Positions 35,101 through 37,118 of a DNA stretch of 37,118 bases are shown here, in pieces. A program made the position numbers and the translations under genes. Below the pieces are notes generated by a model. It did not search any database. It saw nothing but the letters and a program-made list of their open reading frames with translations, and was not told where the DNA came from. The DNA comes from Nitrosomonas sp. (GTDB lineage: Bacteria; Pseudomonadota; Gammaproteobacteria; Burkholderiales; Nitrosomonadaceae): contig JAHBZZ010000010.1 of NCBI GenBank assembly GCA_019635215.1, positions 93,516-130,633 on the forward strand, given 5' to 3'. Position 1 is the first letter of the stretch; every line of letters starts with the position of its first letter.

Positions 35101-35757
35101 CCAGCCATCCGAGACGATATGGTGCATTGCGAAATACAGAATATATTCCGCCTGGCCAGAGTCGTCGGAAGCACTCAAAGACAGGAGCGCTGCTCTTAAA
35201 AGTGGCCCCTGGGTTAAATCGAAAGGCAGCTGACTTTGCTTGTCCAGATAGCGCGCAATCTCGCTGTCACGCTTATCTTCCGGCAGATGACCGAAGGCTT
35301 TAGTTGCAATATCCAAATCTACAGCAGGCGCGATAACCTGAACCGGTTGTCCATTTTCCATGCCAAATGTCGTGCGCAACACTTCGTGGCGGCGGACAAT
35401 TTCGTTCAGACTGCGACTCAGCGCCGTAACATCCACACGACCGGTCAGTCGCCATGCAGACGAAATGTTATATGCGATACTGCAGGCGTCAAACTGAGAC
35501 AATGTCCACAATCGCTGTTGCGCGTAGGAAAGCGGCAGATACTTATCACGCGACGCCCTTTGTATCGGCAAATCACTTTTCTCTCTGTGTTGATCCACTT
35601 CCAGCAGATATTCGGTCAGCTCCGCCTTATGCGCCTGCAAAGTTGCCTTGAGATCAGGCGTTAGCGCATCGCGTGGTGCTTTACATCGCAATTTGCCGTC
35701 CTGCAAATACAAATACACGTCTTTTTGCTTTAATTCCAGAATCAATTCATCGAGCAT
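29104..35757 (-). CDS. Non-ribosomal peptide synthetase, two modules (TubC dock-C-A-T-C-A-T), predicted Thr then Ser
   Basis: A 2217-residue synthetase. Residues 1-55 are a TubC-type docking domain (LKQKDVYLYLQDGKLRCKAP). C1 is ~70-500 (HHIVSDG near 214). A1 is ~525-1030; its pocket reads D-F-W-N-I-G-M-V-H-K, the established threonine code. T1 is centred on GGDSI near 1086. C2 is ~1155-1570 (YPLTSLQAGMIFHSQ; HHAVLDG near 1292). A2 is ~1600-2095; its pocket reads D-V-W-H-I-S-L-I-D-K, a serine code. T2 has GGHSL near 2149. No epimerase, cyclase or methyltransferase domain is embedded, and there is no thioesterase, so the chain passes to the next protein. The ATG has AAGGGG upstream. The docking domain implies an upstream synthase partner not present next to it. 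Confidence 0.94.
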   Translation of the reverse strand: MLDELILELKQKDVYLYLQDGKLRCKAPRDALTPDLKATLQAHKAELTEYLLEVDQHREKSDLPIQRASRDKYLPLSYAQQRLWTLSQFDACSIAYNISSAWRLTGRVDVTALSRSLNEIVRRHEVLRTTFGMENGQPVQVIAPAVDLDIATKAFGHLPEDKRDSEIARYLDKQSQLPFDLTQGPLLRAALLSLSASDDSGQAEYILYFAMHHIVSDGWSMGILNREFMSLYAAFSTNRASSLPELDVQYADYAVWQREALQEEQIKQQLDYWKQQLAGASGILELYADRLRPNMPSYRGSNYHFTVPEHIAAQLKTLGRQHDATLFMVLLSGLNILLYRYSGQRDICIGTPIANRDRLEIEGLIGFFVNIVVVRTVLADNPTFIQLLTKVKKVCLEAQAHQGLPFERLVDALAPVRDMRHTPLFQVMFALQTVTDDLLEVGGVRFARLDMDTRSAKFDLSLEVIECRHGLDAVLNYNTDLFDEATIIQMAGNFRKLLETIAVSPDKSLSDLSLLTETERKQHLLEWNAVQPVTATAQCIHQLFEARVKENPDAIAAVYENQQLSYSQLNAKANQLAHYLRAHGVGPEVLVGICTERALEMVIGIVGILKAGGAYVPFDPGYPQDRITFMLDDARPAAVLIHTATHQPLFDSVSVLDLAAQQEEIAHYSMDNPPNLCRTQNLAYVIYTSGSTGKPKGALATHENVLRLFENTQDKFGFDKHDVWTLFHSCAFDFSVWELWGALIYGGKLVVVPYWISRSPEAFYRLLCEHSVTVLNQTPSAFRSLTHIAISENDGEQRRDALRLVIFGGEALELESLKPWFERFGYRQPQLVNMYGITETTVHVTYFPLHSDVLGKSLGSPIGRPIEDLQVYVLDAHYNLQPAGVPGELYVGGAGLVRGYLSRANLTAERFVPNPFNVQSGQRLYRTGDLARYRADGTIEYLGRIDQQVKIRGFRIELGEIEAALLQHEQVKETTVVVREDNPGDKYLVGYVVGDEATEIDAIRAHLKSCLPEYMIPSAFVLLDKLPLTTNGKVDRKALPAPNISDQLAHGYVAPRNSAEEILAWVWVQILAVDHVGIDNNFFELGGDSIRSVQVVGLAKEKALFFSVEQLYRNPTIRELAQSVAKHAQPDHITRTLMPFDLVAFEDKTKFSEHIENAYPLTSLQAGMIFHSQSDKRAYHIFDSVTLQCPFNQHYLESALTDVFNLHPILRTVFDFENFSEPLQLVHKKPVVSLQCSDLRHCDSAVQSDSVSAWRESEKCNYFNIDQLPLIRFHVHRLTDAQFQFSVTEHHAVLDGWSLTSMLNEVFQRYFNLLESEMSSDEVRAIDDGMQKLVAIEKNALAADQYRDYWIRQLSTLEISLLPQLSAVTAQKTTTGNHWNQSKDKLPSHLSDKLLELARTLGVPLKSVLLAAHIRVLSVLLGKSNVTSGLVFNVRPETRDSEHALGVFLNTLPFSQKITDASWQEFITQTFDLECKLLQVRYYPLAALQRMRGNEPLFDVVFNYTHYRVGEDILQSNKLKMVEWENAIPPNFSLEVGFDLQILSSEIELELSGSRIDTARLERIRDCFIAVFNHMVDNPAASVGGHVFLSAVEQRQLHDWNATDAAYTRDCCIHQLFELRAEQDSQAIAVDFAGRQVTYGQLNAKANQLAHYLRTRGVGPEVVVGLCVERSLEMVIGLLGILKAGGAYMPIDPRYPQERIAFMLDDARPALNLVHAATRAILSDTKQVVDLDAQWKKIAQYSEDNPSHTAQTQNLAYVIYTSGSTGKPKGAALMHDGIVNRLEWMQRLYRLDAQDRVLQKTPFSFDVSVWEFFWPLLAGARLVIAPPGAHRDGRHIARIVQDEAITVMHFVPSMLSAFLDVPDVSACKSLRHVICSGEALSANLQNKFYEKLSAQLHNLYGPTEASIDVTVWACERESEDAVVPIGRPIANTRIYLLDAFLHPVPVGVPGELYIGGVGLARGYQNRSALTAGRFIPDPFSEQPGARLYRTGDLARYRADGEIEYIGRTDHQVKIRGFRIELGEIEAVLLQHEQVKEAVAIVREDTADDKRLVAYLVGNESTPDIETIRKHLQTGLPDYMIPTAFVCLDRLPLSANGKLDHKALPAPDANDRLTHEYVAPRNPTEQILAGIWGEVLGVEKVGVHDNFFELGGHSLLVMQILAKVRMTFDIDVPLETLFKTPTVGDLAQRIEEMITAEVEALSEAEAERIAQNASINRG

Positions 35758-35792
35758 TGAAAAACCCCTTGCTTTTGCGTTCGATTTGGCAG

Positions 35793-37034
35793 TCAGGTAC
35801 TGGGAGATGGTAACGATTGCCGTTTTCTGCCTGCTCGCGGTGTTTTATCTTTGCTTTTTTTCAACCAGATGACGGTGCCGGTTACAGACAGTACCGCAAC
35901 AATCAAACCCGTCATACAAATCAGAATCTGCATCGGCAAACCGAAAACACGCGCGGTATGCAACCAGGTGATCCAGCGGTGAGCGACATCGCCGATGGAA
36001 TCGGTAGCAGGCATGGTCAGCGCAACTAACTCACCAGTATCGGCATTCAGCACCACAATTGTTACGCCATTTTTTCCGTAGTCATAATCGGTTTTAACCC
36101 TGTAGTGATACACACCGCGCATCCGATCAAGAAACAGCGACTGCTCGCGCTCTATTACAAATCCGTATTCTTCAGATGCCCGCTGGATATACTTTTGTCC
36201 GAATTGATGCGCAGCTCGCCAATCGAGTTCGGGTGTTTTAAGCGGCTTATCCAGTTTGGGTAATGCATCCAGGTCGCGCATATTCAACACCGAACTCATT
36301 ACGGGTTGATACACCTCTTTCAAATTAAACGCCACTCCCGACCAAGCCAGCACCAACAGTACAGGCCACAGCCACAAGCCACAGGCACGGTGCAGATCGT
36401 AGTTAAACCGGCTTGGTTTGATGTGCCATGCGGGCTTCCAGCGTTGCCAGTATTGTTTGATCGGTAAGGACTGTTTTACCCGCTGCTGCGGAACGGTCAA
36501 ATAGAATCCAACGAAGCTGTCCAGAAGCCAGAGCAGCGCAATCACACCCAGAACGGTTATGCCAAACATGGCGAGATGCTCGGGCAGTGCCAGCGCATAA
36601 TGCAGCCGGTACAGAAATGAGAGAATATTTTCCTTTGCGAGTGATACTTCACCCCAGGTGCGCGCCCCTGTTTGTTCTCCCGTATACGGATTGAAATAGA
36701 TTTCATTATATGGAAGATCGTAAGGCAAGCCACTCTGCGGATTGATTCGCGGCAGCAGAAATAACCGGTAAGCCTGTCCCGGTTCAAACGTCAGATCGAA
36801 CCAGTCAACTTGCCCATGCGGCGTCAGATTTTCCGCACGCTCGTGCAGTGCAAACGGATCAAATGGCGAAACCGATGACGACTGGGGAACCGGTACCGTC
36901 AGCATCGATGGATTCAACCAACGGTCCAGTTCATGGTAAAATGCCAGAACGCTGCCGGTGAGCCCCAAAATCAGCAGAAACGGCACCAGCAGCAGACCGA
37001 TATAACGATGAAAAACAATAAGAATTTTTCGCAT
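35793..37034 (-). CDS. PepSY-associated TM protein, second copy (candidate siderophore-iron reductase)
   Basis: About 413 residues from the ATG at 37034; a GTG at 37046 would add four residues (a possible -10 at 37052-37047 lies right against it). It has four main helices with the conserved His contexts VFHRYIGLLLVPF, YRLHYALALPEHL, DLHRACGLWLWPVLL and LHTARVFGLPMQI, and PepSY-like periplasmic regions between them (QVDWFDLTFEPGQAYRLFL, NEIYFNPYTGEQTGARTWG). It is paralogous along its whole length to the protein at 17475-18818. It is the first gene of the NRPS operon in this window, 35 bp before the first NRPS gene. The likely role is electron transfer to ferric chelates or to periplasmic partners. 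In other settings PepSY-TM proteins serve TonB systems, and the receptor may lie beyond the right edge. Confidence 0.88.
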   Translation of the reverse strand: MRKILIVFHRYIGLLLVPFLLILGLTGSVLAFYHELDRWLNPSMLTVPVPQSSSVSPFDPFALHERAENLTPHGQVDWFDLTFEPGQAYRLFLLPRINPQSGLPYDLPYNEIYFNPYTGEQTGARTWGEVSLAKENILSFLYRLHYALALPEHLAMFGITVLGVIALLWLLDSFVGFYLTVPQQRVKQSLPIKQYWQRWKPAWHIKPSRFNYDLHRACGLWLWPVLLVLAWSGVAFNLKEVYQPVMSSVLNMRDLDALPKLDKPLKTPELDWRAAHQFGQKYIQRASEEYGFVIEREQSLFLDRMRGVYHYRVKTDYDYGKNGVTIVVLNADTGELVALTMPATDSIGDVAHRWITWLHTARVFGLPMQILICMTGLIVAVLSVTGTVIWLKKSKDKTPRAGRKRQSLPSPST

Positions 37035-37046
37035 ATGCACTATCAC

Positions 37047-37096
37047 ATATAACTAGAACAGCGTTTATGTTCCAACTTACTGTGTAACACGTTACA
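37047..37096 (-). promoter_or_regulatory. Candidate promoter and palindrome upstream of the NRPS operon
   Basis: On the minus strand TTGGAA (37075-37070), a 17-bp spacer and TTATAT (37052-37047) form a moderate sigma70 promoter just before the second PepSY gene. Immediately upstream is a near-perfect palindrome TGTAACACGTTACA (37083-37096; 6-bp arms around AC), positioned where an activator or repressor could act. It does not look like a Fur box. The match was made by eye, and a TonB-receptor operon might continue upstream, so transcription could also start outside the window. Confidence 0.3.
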
Positions 37097-37118
37097 TCGC
37101 CAAATGAATCGATCCGAC

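Noticed and set aside
1-37118. CRISPR array or tandem-repeat array
   Set aside because: No regularly spaced identical repeats were seen on either strand; repeated blocks inside the NRPS genes are homologous adenylation/carrier domains.

Overview
The window reads as a chromosomal segment of a Gram-negative proteobacterium. The evidence is RND efflux with an outer-membrane lipoprotein, periplasmic acylase maturation, and lipid-linked polysaccharide synthesis. The style of the mobile elements and of the toxin/antitoxin pair suggests a betaproteobacterium related to Nitrosomonas. That assignment is inference from recalled families, not from a search. Nearly all intact genes lie on the minus strand.

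Region 1 (1-7117) is a surface or exopolysaccharide locus. In transcription order it holds a WecA/MraY-type polyprenyl-phosphate sugar-1-phosphate transferase, a ~0.5 kb gap, a Wzx-like flippase, a GT4 glycosyltransferase, a hexapeptide acyltransferase, an O-antigen polymerase/ligase-type membrane protein, a second hexapeptide acyltransferase, and the start of a WecG/TagA/CpsF glycosyltransferase cut by the window edge. Start/stop overlaps and short gaps from 5084 down to 308 suggest one operon.

Region 2 (7118-11537) is a mobile-element graveyard. It contains a decayed IS110-family element with a structured 5' non-coding end that could be a relict bridge RNA, and two different IS5-family fragments fused to each other. 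It also contains the C-terminal stump of a large serine recombinase whose last codons overlap a 3' half of tRNA-Thr (an attachment-site relic). A HigBA-like toxin/antitoxin pair follows, with the toxin apparently frameshifted near its start.

Region 3 (11629-18818) is an export module: a PepSY-TM protein, an outer-membrane factor, a periplasmic adaptor and an RND permease in one operon.

Region 4 (19015-37046) is a non-ribosomal peptide locus: a second PepSY-TM protein, a two-module NRPS (TubC-C-A-T-C-A-T), a one-module NRPS ending in a thioester reductase (C-A-T-R), a SAM methyltransferase with extra terminal domains, a PvdE/SyrD-type peptide-export ABC transporter and a PvdQ-like penicillin-acylase family enzyme. 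By reading the binding-pocket residues, the A domains predict Thr, then Ser, then an unassigned residue (DSALIAEVW). The layout resembles a pyoverdine-like scheme: the peptide is made in the cytoplasm in acylated form, moved to the periplasm by the ABC transporter, deacylated by the acylase, exported by the RND system, with PepSY proteins possibly reducing the returning ferric complex. Unlike pyoverdine, the chain would leave by reduction to an aldehyde or alcohol. The docking domain on the first NRPS implies that an upstream partner lies outside the window. The product is probably a peptide siderophore or another secreted lipopeptide-derived metabolite; this is inference.
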